Part shown: positions 1 to 12,042 of the stretch, piece by piece
Numbering within the stretch: the stretch's first letter is position 1
Layout of the letters: every line of letters starts with the position of its first letter
Origin: Margaritifera margaritifera
Taxonomy: Eukaryota; Mollusca; Bivalvia; Unionida; Margaritiferidae
NCBI GenBank assembly: GCA_029931535.1
Contig: JAQPZY010001523.1
Coordinates: 1,690,501 to 1,754,500, forward strand
DNA length: 64,000 nt
Direction of reading: 5' to 3'
Notes under the pieces: generated by a model
Seen by the model: the letters and a program-made list of their open reading frames with translations, nothing else
The model's database searches: none
What the model was told of the DNA's origin: nothing
Made by a program: the position numbers and the translations under genes

Positions 1-260
1 TTTTTTATAAAACATTTAAGATTTAAATACTGTGCAACTATTCTGCAACATACACATGCAACCTTCACCTTGGAAATGAAGTCAGACTGAACTTTCTCAT
101 CCTGTTTCAACTGCAATTTCTTCTGGATTACTTTGGAACTACCATTCTTACAGTACATGCTATTGTGGTGGATGGACAATTAGCATGGAGTCACTGAATT
201 TTCTCATGCTGTTTCAACAGTGGTTAATGGATCCCCTGTTGGAGTATGTCTTAGTAGCTG

Positions 261-407
261 AAATTTAGCATACTAGAGATGAAATGTAGCATACTAGAGA
301 TGAAATTTAGCATACTAGAGATGAAATGTAGCATACTAGAGATGAAATTTAGCATACTAGAGATGAAATGTAGCATACTAGAGATTAAATTTAGCATACT
401 AGAGATG
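261..407. repeat. 21-bp tandem repeat, 7 copies
   Basis: Seven copies of a 21-bp unit (core TAGCATACTAGAGATGAAAT) run head to tail. Successive copies alternate between AAATTTAG and AAATGTAG, so the array has a 42-bp higher-order period. The rest of 1-970 shows no gene or element that I recognise. Confidence 0.95.
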
Positions 408-970
408 AAACCAAAGTTAAGAAGATCCTGAAAGTTCCATGATTCAAACTTTATTCCAACAAAAGTTACAGAATGTCAGTTTTCATACTTTGAGATTGAG
501 TTTCATGTGAAAAAAAGTTTTGATAATAGAGGGCTAGATTATCTCATTCCCTTCACACAAAGCTTATATAAAGGACATGATCCACCTCAGGGTCTGATAC
601 TTCAAAATCTCAGGCTACCACAAAGTAAATATGGTAGCCCAAACATGGCAAGGGTACCTGAATATGAAACTTTTAGCTTTGAATACTGTTGGCTAATCAT
701 AAGCAATATTATCCTTTGTAAAGTATTTTCGTGGGTATATTTTGTGAAACATGATATAGCACAATTCATGGTATACATGTATATTAATCCAAAGGGCTCC
801 TAGACTTGAGTAGATGGTGGCCCATTAATCTGGTATCTCGAGGACTTTACAGGTAATTACATGGAGAATGGTTCTGAATTAGGGTTGTTGTTATCCATTG
901 TGCCTGTACATTGTACAGAAAGTTATATGTAGGCCAATGTTAACTTGCTTTTTTTTCTCTTTCTTTTCAG

Positions 971-1041
971 GAGAAAGGACTCTTTGCAGCTGGACCAGGG
1001 AAAATAAATACAGCTGCCTATGTACTGAATTGTTTAACATG
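971..1041 (+). CDS. SYS1: SYS1 homologue, penultimate coding exon
   Basis: This 71-bp exon encodes 23 codons plus two bases and ends with the sense of ...VLNCLT. It follows a polypyrimidine tract and AG (961-970) and is followed by GTAATT at 1042. Joined in phase to the exon at 11802, the split codon reads Cys and gives NCLTC, matching the NALTC region of animal SYS1, where the third of four transmembrane helices begins. SYS1 is a small Golgi-resident multi-spanning membrane protein that recruits ARFRP1 to the trans-Golgi. The 5' exons encoding roughly the first half of the protein are not visible and presumably lie upstream of the window. Confidence 0.85.
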
Positions 1042-2296
1042 GTAATTAGTTAGGTTTTTTTAATGTATACTTCAAAACAAAAATCTACACGAATGATGAT
1101 ATGACGTTCTTTTGAAACATAATTCACAATGAGCATTACTGGAGTGGCAATTCAGAACTTTTATTGGGAATAATTCATGAATGAAGATAAAGATGAAACA
1201 TCAGAGGATTCACGTTCCCCCCCTCCCCCCACACCTCCAGTATGTAAGAGAGCGGTTGAAATATGGGACTCCAAACTTTGTTCTGTATAAATACCATATA
1301 AACAAAATAGTCTTTCTTCCTCATTATCAGAATAAAGTACTAGTGAAATTTCTATCCAAAGAATGTTTCATTTTGCTATAATGAAAGACTAAATTCATGG
1401 GTTCTCTTTGGATTTCAGCACAGAGTCCAATCAAGAGTCACTGTGCTATTTGTATAGAGGTCTTTCAAAAACAGGGGAGTCTCAAACCCATTTTTGAATA
1501 TTTCTGGGAGTTGGTGACTCTCTCTGTTTGGTGAAAGAATAACCCTATAAAATTTAGATTTAGATCCCTTTATATGTACATCTGTATTGTGACTTTTATA
1601 CATTACATTAGATGCCAGTGAGTAACTACATGTAACATATTCTTTTTATAATGCTGCATTGAGAAGCAGACAGTTTTGTATAGGATCTGTTTTCTCTATA
1701 TGTCTTTGTATCTGTTTGTCCTTCCTGTCCATGCTGTAACTTTTATTTAAAAATACCTTTTGAAACTTTATTTGAAGTATGGGTTCCTATAGCAATGAAG
1801 ATGTGTCAAAAACTGATACTAGGTCACTGTCACCAACTTTTGTAACAAACCCACTTAGCAGATTGGGTACATCTGTGGATAAAGGTATGTTAAGCACAAA
1901 AACTGGGTCAGTTTGATCTGTCTTCAAAAATTAATTCAATAAGGCTTTCATTTTTTTTGGTCAGGATCAAGAATGAAACTCCTATTTCAAAACAACTATT
2001 CAGATAAAATTTACATTGTGAGTACATCTTACAATGAATGTGTCATACACCAATAGTTGGTCACTGATAAAGTTCTCCCCAGAAATTGTAGAAGGTGTTG
2101 GTCACTAATAAAGCTCTGTCCAGAAATTCTAGAAGGCATAGATACAACTAGATAGACAAGCACAATGGTGGTGGTGTGGTCAGATAAACAGTTTGTCATT
2201 TAATCAACAAATTATTAATTTGATAAGGAAAGCAATTCAGAAAATAATGGGAATTATTATATTATATGCTGTTAGATAACGAGTGAACACTGAATG

Positions 2297-3160
2297 CTTG
2301 CAGATTTGGACCATAGCTGATTTGGACCAAATTCCAGTCCGATTCGGATGATGTGAAACAATATATAATAAAGAAAAACAATGGAAAACGCATACCTAGT
2401 TTTTTTTTAGTAGTTATTCCTGTATTTGCAAGCATAATAGAAAAATGTTAAAGGTTGATTTTCAGCTCATAAATTTACATAAAATAGTTTTTATGTGAAG
2501 ATCTACTGGTCGTTCCACCATGTCAGTTTGAACTGTTTTTCATACATTTCTATCCAAAATCAGAACAAAATAGATATAAGCTATCACATTTAGTTTTTTA
2601 CCAAAATTACTTTTCAGTGTCTACAATAAAAAAATTAAGTTATTCTCTGAATTAATATCATTTTGAAAGTTTTCATAAATCGAGCCAGTATGGCCAACTT
2701 TCAACACTATCAAACAAATGTATATTAATTGACCCATGGCTTTTATTGATTTCTCGTGCAAATTGTACTTTCTTGGCATTGTATTTACTAATTAATTAAA
2801 TAGAGTAAACTATTTCAGTTTTGCACAAAGATGAATGAGCTGCTTTTAAAATATTTCACTATTAAAAAACAATGCGAGATAAACAGTCTTATTTCATTTG
2901 ATTTGTATACCGAAATACACCGTTACCTCACATAAAATCAGGATTTTGTTTCCTCAAATGCAGTTTTGAACTGCTGAACAAACCTGGGAAATAATGAGAA
3001 ATATCATATTTTAAACCATTGTAAATGTCACATTTGCATCGAAGACAAAACTTAATAATATCTCACAGGGTCCGAATTGGCCTGTCAGATGGTCCGAATC
3101 AGCCCGTAATATGGTCCAAATAGGCCTAGTCCAAATCAACCATGGTCCAAATATCAATTG
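2297..3160. repeat. Fold-back (inverted-repeat) element, possible MITE
   Basis: The left end has ATTTGGACCATAGCTGATTT. The reverse complement of the right end (3125-3155) reads ATTTGGACCATGGTTGATTT. Further TTGGACC and TCCGAAT motifs recur inside both ends. The arms are imperfect, about 30-50 bp, around an AT-rich core of about 800 bp. I see no clear target-site duplication, so the family is unassigned. Confidence 0.55.
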
Positions 3161-4293
3161 GAACATCCTCTGTCTTTTCCGTTAAGTTGAGAAAGAAACC
3201 AGATGTAATTCGCTACCATTGAGAACTCTATTAAAAACTACTTTTGTTCACATGGCACAATATGGCGATGGAAGGAGACAAAGTAACAATCGGAACATTA
3301 TCAGCCTTTTCTGTCAAAACATGTGGCACTCCTCACCAGAGGCAAATTACCAAACCAATCAAATTTATGTGTATTCCTACAACAACATTCAAGGTTATTT
3401 CTCTACAGAAACGGCTGAGCAATGTTCTAATTGTGTCCAAATCAGCCAGCACCCTGAACACTAAAGCTAAATGAGAGCAAGATCCGGAACAGAAAATTCC
3501 ATAGTGCAGCTCATTTCAGGTGAACCAGATATTCATACATGTTGATGTTTTCATGAGTTACTTCTTAAGTATTTGATTAAACATTTATTACAATAATGTG
3601 TGTCCAAGGAAGAGATGATAGTACAGTGCAGATGACAGAGTTAAGGTGGCAAAACTTTCAAATCAAATAAGATAATCTCATTTTTTAGCAGTACTAATGC
3701 GTTAAGTACTATCTACTAGGTGCAACATTGATTTTCACATTTTACTGGCTTAGGTTAAGTTTTTGCATTTAACTCACGGCTAAAGAGGTTTCTTGCAGCC
3801 AGTATGATTGTATGCATCTCTTTTTGTACCACCCCCTTATGACTAAAGAAGGTCACTGTGACCTACATTTTACTCGATTAGGTATAGTTTTTGCTTTTAG
3901 TTTAAGATCAGATAGGTTTTTGACACCTTGTATTCTCAGTTATACCTGGAATCATGAAACTTGGTGAGGAGATGCATCATGATGAATAATACACCCTCAT
4001 CTTAAAAGTAGGTCACTGTGACCCATTTTCATGCTTCACTGATTTGGGTTCAATCTCAAACACTTTTAATGCCAGAATCATCAAATTAGATGATTGTATG
4101 CATCTCTGTTAATACCATACCCTTACAACAAAAGGTCAATGTGACCAACATTTAACATTTTATAGGGTTATATTAATTTTTGGCTTTTAACTAATAACCA
4201 AATTTTTTTTTTTACCTCCAGTATAATACTGTTATACCTCAAATCATGAAACTTGGTGAGAAGATTCATCTTTATGAGTACTAAACCCTCATC

Positions 4294-4886
4294 TTAACTC
4301 ATTAACCCCTGGTGCCATGTTTACGCATCATGAGGTTGTACCTACTTCCGAGCTTTGTAACATCAACATCATTTAAAATACACTAAAGTGGATGGTATTG
4401 TAGGAATGTAGACAGATGTAGCTCTATAATGATACTAAATAATTTTGACTTTCTACGCAAATTAAAAAATACAGCGGAAAAAACATTTTTTGAGACTTGA
4501 TTTTTATTAGGTTGAAAATTGCCAGTTTTAGAACCGGAGTTTGTGTCTGGATTTTAGACTTTTTGGCCTTAGATCTAGAGCAGACCAGTCTGAACTGCAC
4601 ACAGACATATGAACCTTTGCAAAAAGTAGGATAAGTTTGAGATTTGGAGTAAAAAGGGGCCAGGACACAAAAATCGGGGGACAATACGAAAAAAAAAGTC
4701 CAACTTTTACCCTTCTGCACATGCGCAAGTGTAACAGCCAATCAAAAACAATGTTTTTGATACACCAAAGCATCCGACTAAACAAAAAAACTCTCTTAAG
4801 CTGCATTCAAAAGTGACCCCAAAAATGCGTTTCCTACCCTCATTTCAGGTGAAAATGAAAAGAAACTCCCGGGGCTCATGAGTTAA
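4294..4886. mobile_element. Nonautonomous DNA transposon (piggyBac-like MITE), TTAA target site
   Basis: TTAA occurs at 4294-4297 and 4883-4886. Immediately inside, the left end reads CTCATTAACCCCTGG and the reverse complement of the right end reads CTCATGAGCCCCGGG, an imperfect 15-bp terminal inverted repeat. The 585-bp element has no transposase ORF. TTAA flanks with C-rich ends fit the piggyBac superfamily. It lies within a degenerate tandem array, which makes both boundaries visible. Confidence 0.75.
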
Positions 4887-5498
4887 AAGAAGATCACTGT
4901 GACTCATATTTCACACTTCACTGACTCTTGATAAATTTTGTGCTTTTACTTTTCTATCTTAAATTATTAAACTAGATGATTGTATACATCTCTGCTAGTA
5001 CCACACCCATAAATAAAAGACTATGACCTACATTTCACATTTTACTGGGTTAGGTTAAGTTTTTGCATATACCGGTAGGTCATGACCACATAGGTTTTAT
5101 GCATGTTATATACATACTATCTTATCTAGAATCATGAAACCTTTTGAGGGGATGCATCTCATCTTGATTAGCACTGCTCCTTCATTTCAGTACTAGGTCA
5201 TTATGGTCCATATTTTAAGGTTCACTGACTTGGGTTGAATTTTATGTGTGTTCATTTCTCAGTCACTGTTCATGCTATAATCATGCAATTGATGATAATA
5301 TGCACCTCTGTTACTTCCACACTCTTAGAACAAAAGAAACTCATCATGACCTGTATTTCATCTTGTATTGGCTTTGATTAATTTCATGTATTTAGCTCAT
5401 GGCTACGAGTTTTTGGCATGATATATATACATACTGTCCAACCTAGAATCATGAAACTTGGTGAGTGGATCATTTTGATAAGTTCTACATCCTTAAAA

Positions 5499-5669
5499 AA
5501 AAAGTCCAACTTTTACCCTTCTGCACATGCGCAAGTGTAATAGCCAATCAAAAACAATGTTTTTGATACACCAAAGCATCCGACTAAACAAAAAAACTCT
5601 CTTAAGCTGCATTCAAAAGTGACCCCAAAAATGCGTTTCCTACCCTCATTTCAGGTGAAAATGAAAAGG
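5499..5669 (+). repeat. Second copy of MITE segment 4690-4862 at LINE 5' junction
   Basis: About 171 bp here match 4690-4862 almost base for base (one visible difference, TAACAGCC versus TAATAGCC). The copy starts at an A-run and ends at GAAAATGAAAAG. There the MITE continues with AAACTCCCGG, whereas here the LINE reverse-transcriptase reading frame begins. It is a chimeric junction, not a second MITE insertion, because neither MITE terminus is present. Confidence 0.9.
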
Positions 5670-6788
5670 GTCCTCACCCTCCTTGACTTGTCTGCAGCAT
5701 TTGATACAATAGACCATGATATATTACTTCACCGTCTCCATCATGTATTTGGCATTCACGATACAGTCTTACTATGTTTCAAGTCCTACTTGGTAAACAG
5801 GACACAAATTGTGTCCGCAAATGGAAAACACTCCAGCCCAGTTGATCTATGTTTTGGCATTCCACAGGGTTCTGTTCTTGGACCGGTTCTCTTCATTCTA
5901 TACACTCAGCCGCTCTCAAGTGTCATAGATCGTCATCCAGTGTCTCACCAATTGTACGCTGATGACACCCAAATATACAAATCTAGCCACCCAACTGAAG
6001 TTGATGCTACCATCCAAGGTGTAGACAGGTGTATTTCCGATGTGAAATCATGGATGACATGTAACAAGCTGCAGATGAATGATGATAAAACTGAAGCCAT
6101 TCTGATTACCACACAAAGACTTTCTCATTCACATCCTTTACCTCAAACAATAAATATCAGCAACACCAACATTAAATTCACACAGTCAGTACGAAACCTA
6201 GGTGTTACTCTAGACAGTACACTCTCATTGCACCAACATGTCCTGAACATATGCAAGGCTGCATACCTTGAGCTGAGACTGATCAGCTCCATTCGCAATT
6301 ATCTTTCAGTTGATGCCACTAAAACACTTGTGTGTTCCTTAGTACTTTCAAGACTGGACTATTGTAACTCAATTTTATCTGGTTCATCTCAGTATCTACT
6401 CCAGAAACTTCAAAAAGTTCAAAACACAGCTGCTCGGATTATTCTTAGAGTACCACGAACAGAGCACACCTCTCCCCTGCTCTGTACCCTACACTGGCTA
6501 CCCATTCGATCCAGAATCAAACTCAAAATTTGTTCTCTGTGCTACGTTTCACTGACTGGCACCAGTCCAACATTCCTATCTCACCTCACCCATGTGTACA
6601 CACCAGCAAGATACTTACGCTCCTCTTCCGACACCCGTATTCTCATTATTCCCAATACCAAAATGAAGTCATACGGACGTTCTTTTGCATACCAGAACCC
6701 AGCAACATGGAACGAATTGCCCACTGAACTTAGACACAAAGACCCAGTGATCTCATTCAAGAGTGCTCTTAAAACTCACCTATTTTGA
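5670..6788 (+). pseudogene. LINE reverse transcriptase fragment
   Basis: The frame is open for about 370 codons. It contains the RT motif LLDLSAAFDTIDHDILLH (first catalytic Asp), the GIPQGSVLGPVLF block and LYADDTQIY (the catalytic Asp pair), followed by thumb and C-terminal LINE sequence ending ALKTHLF. The catalytic residues are intact, but the EN domain and the RT N-terminus are gone, so the copy is dead on arrival. The open frame extends upstream to 5619 through the MITE-derived junction, which therefore supplies about 17 foreign codons. Confidence 0.88.
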
Positions 6789-6985
6789 CTGCAAGAATAG
6801 ACCTAAAGACTAATTGTTTTCTTACCTTAACTATTTTCAGCATGTTTTCGTTTTCTAATTTCATGGTGTTTGTTTTTTCTTTCTTTTCGTAATCATATCA
6901 TTATATATGTTTTTTTTTTTTTAGGTGTTATATAATGTTTTAAAGCGCTTAGAGCTTCTATAAAGATTAGGTGCTAAACAAAGTC

Positions 6986-7030
<45 letters not shown>
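5670..7030 (+). mobile_element. 5'-truncated LINE (CR1/L2/Jockey-like) with ATT tail
   Basis: This fragment holds the reverse-transcriptase core and 3' end of a non-LTR retrotransposon. It runs from inside the RT domain to a 3' UTR ending in (ATT)n at 6989-7030; such microsatellite tails occur in several CR1/L2-type lineages. The endonuclease domain and ORF1 are missing. Confidence 0.88.
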
Positions 7031-7740
7031 GTAAACAGAGTTCTCTGTGACCTATATTTCATGCTTCATTGATTTTCTTGAAATTTTGTTTTAAAGTTCA
7101 TTTATTGGGTGCTGTTTATGTTCCAATCGTGAAACTTCATAAATGGATGCATCTTTGTTGATTCTACACCCTTACAACCGAAGGTCAGTGTGACCTACAT
7201 TTTATGCTTTACTAACATGGGTTAAGTATTTGTTTTTATGACCACCTAAATTCTTCCATGATATATATATATATATATATATCCTAGCTTCCTCAGAAGA
7301 CCCTTTCTGACCAGTGCAGTTTAAAGTAGGAATAAATAGGTTTATTCAGTGGTAAACATTCCTTATTATTGACTATACATCGTATATTGTGATATGTCAC
7401 CCTGAACAGGTTGACATATTGTACATTGTAAATGAGTATAGGAATTAGATGAGTGGACTGAATGCTTTTTATGTGAGACCTCATCTTAGTGCTGCTCAGG
7501 GTAATTATTGATGCATGAACTATGCTTGTACCACTGGCTGTCACTATAAGGTTACTCAAAGCCAGTGACTTTCACCAAGTAAAAATCTGGCTTCTAGGAG
7601 TGGACAATGATAATAGCTACTGGAGCAGATTTTGAGAACAATGATTTTTAAAAAAAAAAACAATAGAAAAAAAACATTAATCTCTGGTTTTTATCAATTC
7701 TATATAGTACCTCTACTTTGATGTCATAGAAATGTAGTTT

Positions 7741-8034
7741 AGGGGGTCAAACTAATTTTAATTTATGAATACTTACCTGTTATTATTTCATTGCTTTCAC
7801 TTTTCCTGGTGCTTGTTCCCAATCCAATGTTAATTACTTCCTTCAGTTAGTCACTGGTGGCCTAGAACAAAAATATACATAGTCCCAGTCCAATGCCTTA
7901 GTTACTTCCATCATTCAGAATATTGTCCTTCTTTGGCTTGGATGAAGACTGAAAGGACATCAGTGCAGGGAGGGAGGAGGGAATTGGTAAGTAATAACAG
8001 GTAAGTATTACGGAATTAAAATTAGTTGTACCCC
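7741..8034. repeat. DIRS terminal repeat with short palindromic arms
   Basis: Bases 7741-7790 and 7988-8034 are reverse complements over about 45 bp (shared AATAACAGGTAAGTATT and AATTAAAATTAGTT). The intervening part includes the segment that is inverted again at 11285-11455. It lies at the 3' end of the minus-strand element, as expected for DIRS terminal or internal complementary regions. Confidence 0.7.
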
Positions 8035-8229
8035 CCAAACCACATTTAATAGCAGTAATACAATACTTGTTACTATTACATTGCTGACTTTTCCAGCTTG
8101 GATGGAGGCTGATTGTCCATATGACTAGCTGTCAGAAAGAACATATCAGTTTCCAGTAGGGTGCTCTACTGCAAACTGGAGGATGCCTTTTTGACAACTT
8201 GCAGGATAATTTGGCCTAATGCGTTGATG

Positions 8230-9034
8230 CTATCATTAGGTGTGGCATTGAAGGTAGTATAAAGGTAGAGTGAAACTACCATAATGCAGCTTTCATGACA
8301 TCATCCAGAGAAGAATGATTAAGAAATAACTAAGATACAACAGTGGCCCTTACCTCATGGTTTAAATTCTCATGAGGGAATGATCTCTCACAGTTAGAGA
8401 TTGGTACGCTTTTTTCATAATCAGAATAATCCACCTGCTGCAATATCAGAGATACTTTTGAGAAGGAGAAAGAGACATTTTCAGTCATTTCTTTTCCCTT
8501 TTGATTTAGCCAAATAGTAATGTAAGGCTCCTACAGAGCAAAGAAGTCTATCTTGATTATCCCTGGAACAGATGCAACTGTGACTTGGGATTTCAGTTGG
8601 TTCAGGGGCTACCAGAGGTATCTGATTCTTAGGGAGACCAAATCAGAGTTGCCATTGAATCGTAGGCAACCGTCTTCCACTGATAAGGCATGAAATTCAC
8701 TCCTTCTCCTAGCTGATACTAAAGAGAGAAGGAAGACTGTCTTTAAGGTAAGGTTCTTGAAAGAAGGTTCATTCAAGGGTTCATAAGGTAGTTTAGATAA
8801 TGACCAAAGAACACACAGAAGGTTTCACCTTAATGAACAAGAGACTTGTCTTTGAAGCTCAAAGTACTTTATCAGTTCTGAAAGATGAGGGTCCAACCCT
8901 GTGGTGGAGCTCATAGAGAACTTAGGGGTATTAGAGACAGTTGTGCTCTAGGCCTTAATGGTTGAGACTGAGGAGTCTTTTTCTTCGAAAAGAAAGAGAA
9001 GAAAATCAGCAATTGCAGTCGAAGAGGGGCAGAT
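8230..9034 (-). pseudogene. DIRS tyrosine recombinase remnant
   Basis: Minus-strand translation shows an N-terminal SAM-like stretch (STAIADFLLFLFEEKDSSVS), then LVSARRRSEFHALS with the first catalytic Arg, and near 8340-8390 the NHEVRA block holding the His-x-x-Arg pair. Stops follow and precede this block, including one within the segment after NHEVRA. The enzyme would normally insert circular DIRS DNA without target duplication. It is not functional in this copy. Confidence 0.75.
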
Positions 9035-9950
9035 CAGATTAATGTGCTGTCTATAGCACCAAATAAAGAATACTCTCCAAATTGCATATAACATATTGGA
9101 GGTCGATTTCCTTCTAGCCTGGGTGATGCAGTCTGCAACACTGCCTGAAAACTGATCTTTCTGGATAGATCATTTGATATGAGCCAAGCTTTACAGTGCA
9201 GAATATGTGGATTGTTGGGTAGATCCCTCCTCAGTGGTAACTCCCAGGGGGCATCTACTAACAGGTCGAAGAGATTGTTGAACCATGACCTATCAGGATG
9301 AGCCATGATGTAGAAGTCTGACTCTGTGAAGAACTTGAGGAATTATTATGAAAGGTGGGATGGTGTAGGCATACCGTAGATCCCACTTTAGACTGAAAGC
9401 AACCACCACCCATCCACTCGGGTCTGAAACCGTCGAGACATAAATTGGTAGCTTGTTGTTTAATTTCATTGCAAACAATTCTACCATTGGTCTCCCCCAC
9501 AACTGATAAGACTCTGCTACCAATTGATGCAGAGACAATTCTGTAAGGACTGCTCATCCCTGCCTCGAGAAGGTGTCTGCCAAGATACTCCTCTTGCCTG
9601 GAATGTGGCAGACTGTAAGAACGATCCCCATTGAAACTGTTCATCTGAGGAGGTTCCATACTTCCATAACAAAGAGAAGGTACATGAATGTCTCCTTAAC
9701 ATCTGAGGTACACCACAACTGACATGTCTGTGTTTTATGAGGTTGATGAACTAGGAAGTAGTGCTAGGAAGACTGCTCACCATTATACATTGTTGATATG
9801 AAGATACCAGAAACCCCTATGGGCAACCCCTCTGGTTCTAGGTGAGTACCCCAGCCCAAATCTGAGGCATCAGAATACAGGAAAAAGTGAGATTCTGGTA
9901 CATGTACAGGAACTCTGGCCAGAAACCTGTCCTGATTTAGCCACCAGCTC
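9034..9950 (-). pseudogene. DIRS RNase H and linker region remnant
   Basis: Overlapping broken frames encode a degenerate RNase H start (near 9850) and then the stretch with VELFAMKLNNKLP and SLKWDLRYAY at about 9480-9340, a block characteristic of DIRS polyproteins between RNase H and recombinase. It continues as RSWFNNLFDLLVDAPW at about 9270. At least two frame changes are needed to read through it. Confidence 0.7.
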
Positions 9951-10600
9951 AGGTGGTGATGAGATTTAGATCCAGACGGAATTCTAGCTGAAAGGGAGAC
10001 CCTGTGAGGTCTCCTGTGTTACTAGCAGCAAAAACTGGAGAGGCCTTATGCGAAGTCTTTTCAGGGTAACTAGCTCTGCTGCCATGTTCAGGTCTCCAAG
10101 GAGAGAGGTAGTGGCGAGCAGCCAATGAAGTCTTCACATACACTCTTGTAATGAGGGACAGTATCTCTCTGATCCTGTCAGGGGAAAAGGAACTGGCCCT
10201 TGATTTGTGGTGAAATTCATTCCCATATAAATGAAATTTTGAGGAGAAGCTCTGATTGAGGATTAACCCCAGATGAATCATTGTCTTCCAACAGAGTGAC
10301 AGGTCTCTTAGTAAGGCACATCTGAGAACATTGATTATCAACCAGTCGTTGAAATACTGGATGATGGGAACCTCTAACGATCTTAAGTGAGCTGCTATTA
10401 CTCCCATCACTCTTGTAAAGGCTCTGGGCATAGCTATGCCAAAGGTTAGAGCCCATAATTAAAAGACCTCCTTGCCTAGATAAAACTCTAGAAATTTCCA
10501 GTGGGAAAGGAAGATGAGGATGTGTAGTTAAGTAAACTGGCTGAGGACACTTATTAGCCTGGACCTGGAACTGCATCCAATGACTGGTGCTGTTGATCCA
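9950..10600 (-). pseudogene. DIRS reverse transcriptase remnant
   Basis: The frame ending at 9949 carries MPRAFTRVMGVIAAHLRS and then IIQYFNDWLI. The latter is the RT catalytic box, in which the first Asp of the expected Y-x-D-D has become Asn, so catalysis is lost. An upstream frame (10576-10217) covers the preceding fingers region in a shifted reading frame. Confidence 0.75.
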
Positions 10601-10642
10601 ATGACTGGTGCTGTTGATCCAATGACTGGTGCTGTTGATCCA
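10575..10642. repeat. 21-bp tandem triplication
   Basis: Three perfect copies of a 21-bp unit containing CCAATGACTGGTGCTGTTGAT lie inside the DIRS remnant. The unit length is a multiple of three, so the array alone would not shift a frame. Confidence 0.9.
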
Positions 10643-11801
10643 TCAGATCTTGAGAGGCCACTGTAGGGATTAAGCCACCAAATAAGAACTAGACATCAAG
10701 TGGAGCCAGCCTCAACAGATCCTTACTGTCCTCCAGCAAAACCTTTTATGTATTTAAGGTGGATTCCCAAAAGGAGGTGAATTTCTGCCGAAAGTGCCAT
10801 CAGCATCAAGAGTGAGTGTCTTGCTGTCTTGGCAACAGCCTTCAGAAGTCCGGTGAATGCACCTTGTAGCTGACCATAGAAACAAGGGGTCACAGAGTGG
10901 GACTGACCAACCCCTCTTCTGCTGCCTCCTGGCCTCGGGTCAGCTTTGCACTATGCCTTTGCATTAGCTGAGTGCATTTGCTAACATCTTGTGGCCTGCT
11001 GAAAGAAGAATACAAAAGCAAAGGACCATAACAGAATTGTAGAGGGTAATACCCATGAAGGGGATAAAATTATAGAAACACTGCTTAACATGTGCACAAA
11101 AACGTAAAAAATGACAGATGGGGATACAGATAAATCTGAAAAAAATGGAAGGACTGAGAGAGAAGGTCAATTGCAACACAGAAATGGATACAAGTGAAGG
11201 AAATGATGGCAAAAGAAACTTGAATTTGTGAAAATCTTTGAGTACCCAGAGACTCCTGTTAACCACGTGGAATCCAGGGAAGGGAAGAATGATACTCTGA
11301 ATGATGGAAGTATCTAAGGTATCAGACTGGGATTATAATTATTTTTGTTCTAGGCCTCCAGTGACTAATTGGAGTAGGGATATCACTTTGAACTGGGGAC
11401 TGGCACTAGTAACACTGAAAGCAAGGTAATAAAAAAACAGGTAGGTACTGTATGGCTGCTATTAAAAAGAATGGTTTTTTTTATTGTCTTCCATGTCTTG
11501 TCACAGTAGGTAGTTATGTGTGGGTGGGTACTTAAGTAGATAGGTTAATGGTACAATACTGGCTATATAGTGCTGATTACAAGTTAAAATGTTACATTGT
11601 AACAAAATTAGAAGTTAAGATGTAACGATAGAAAATTGCACACAAAAAAATTAGAAAAGGGGACAGCATTTTGTTGCCAATATCACTTTATTTTCTGCAT
11701 GATAATTTTTACCATGGTTACTGGAGGCTACTAACAGTAGAAATGCATTATGAAATTGTTGATTACACTGTATTTAATTGTGTTGTTTTCTCTCTTTCCA
11801 G

Positions 11802-12042
11802 TGCAGTTGGTCTATGGTTCATAGTACAAAGAACAAAGCAATGTCTGGACTTTTCATTCACAGTGCATTTAATTCACTTCTTTGTTTGTTGGGGTTTTAA
11901 TGGATACATTCCATATACAGCAACTTGGTGGATTCTCAACATAATTGGGATCACACTGATGACTGTACTAGGAGAATTTTTATGCATGAGGACAGAGCTT
12001 AAAGCAATTCCTATCAGCATGGGACCAAAAGCAGATGTTTAG
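11802..12042 (+). CDS. SYS1: SYS1 homologue, last coding exon
   Basis: After CTTTCCAG the exon supplies one base to a split Cys codon and then 79 codons to TAG (12040-12042). The protein runs through QRTKQCLDFSFTVHLIHFF, TATWWILN and GEFLCMRTELKAIP. These are the hallmark residues of SYS1 family C-termini: the KQCLDF motif between helices 3 and 4, and the conserved EFLCMRTELK.IP after helix 4. Two hydrophobic helices are evident. SYS1 acts at the trans-Golgi as a membrane receptor for ARFRP1 (Arl3p in yeast). This exon appears intact. Confidence 0.93.

Larger units (their letters stand above)
3700..7260. repeat. Ancient degenerate tandem array with GGTCACTGTGACC motif
   Basis: A loosely conserved unit of about 140-150 bp recurs. 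Its landmarks are AGGTCACTGTGACC followed by an ACATTTTACT-like stretch, and AATCATGAAACTTGGTGAG (for example near 3950, 4245 and 5448). A MITE (4298-4882) and a LINE insertion (5499-7030) interrupt the array. The copies are too diverged to code. Confidence 0.7.
7741..11470 (-). mobile_element. Decayed DIRS-type tyrosine-recombinase retroelement
   Basis: Read on the minus strand, the order is RT (about 10600-10120), RNase H (about 9950-9660), a DIRS-typical linker, then a tyrosine recombinase (about 9030-8230). Inverted terminal repeats bracket it: about 7775-7960 matches the reverse complement of about 11285-11455, sharing TAGTCACTGG.GGCCTAGAAC and ACTTCCATCATTCAGA. DIRS elements are defined by RT/RH plus a tyrosine recombinase and unusual (often inverted) termini instead of LTRs plus integrase. 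Many frameshifts and stops show it is inactive. The gag region expected at about 10700-11280 is not recognisable. Confidence 0.8.
1042..11801 (+). other. SYS1 intron of 10.8 kb, filled with mobile elements
   Basis: The intron is bounded by GTAATT (1042) and CTTTCCAG (ending 11801), and reading phase is preserved across it. It contains a fold-back repeat, a degenerate tandem array, a TTAA-flanked MITE, a truncated LINE and a decayed DIRS element. Between these, 1042-2290 and 3170-3700 hold no recognisable gene; short ORFs there have no features I can name. Confidence 0.8.
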
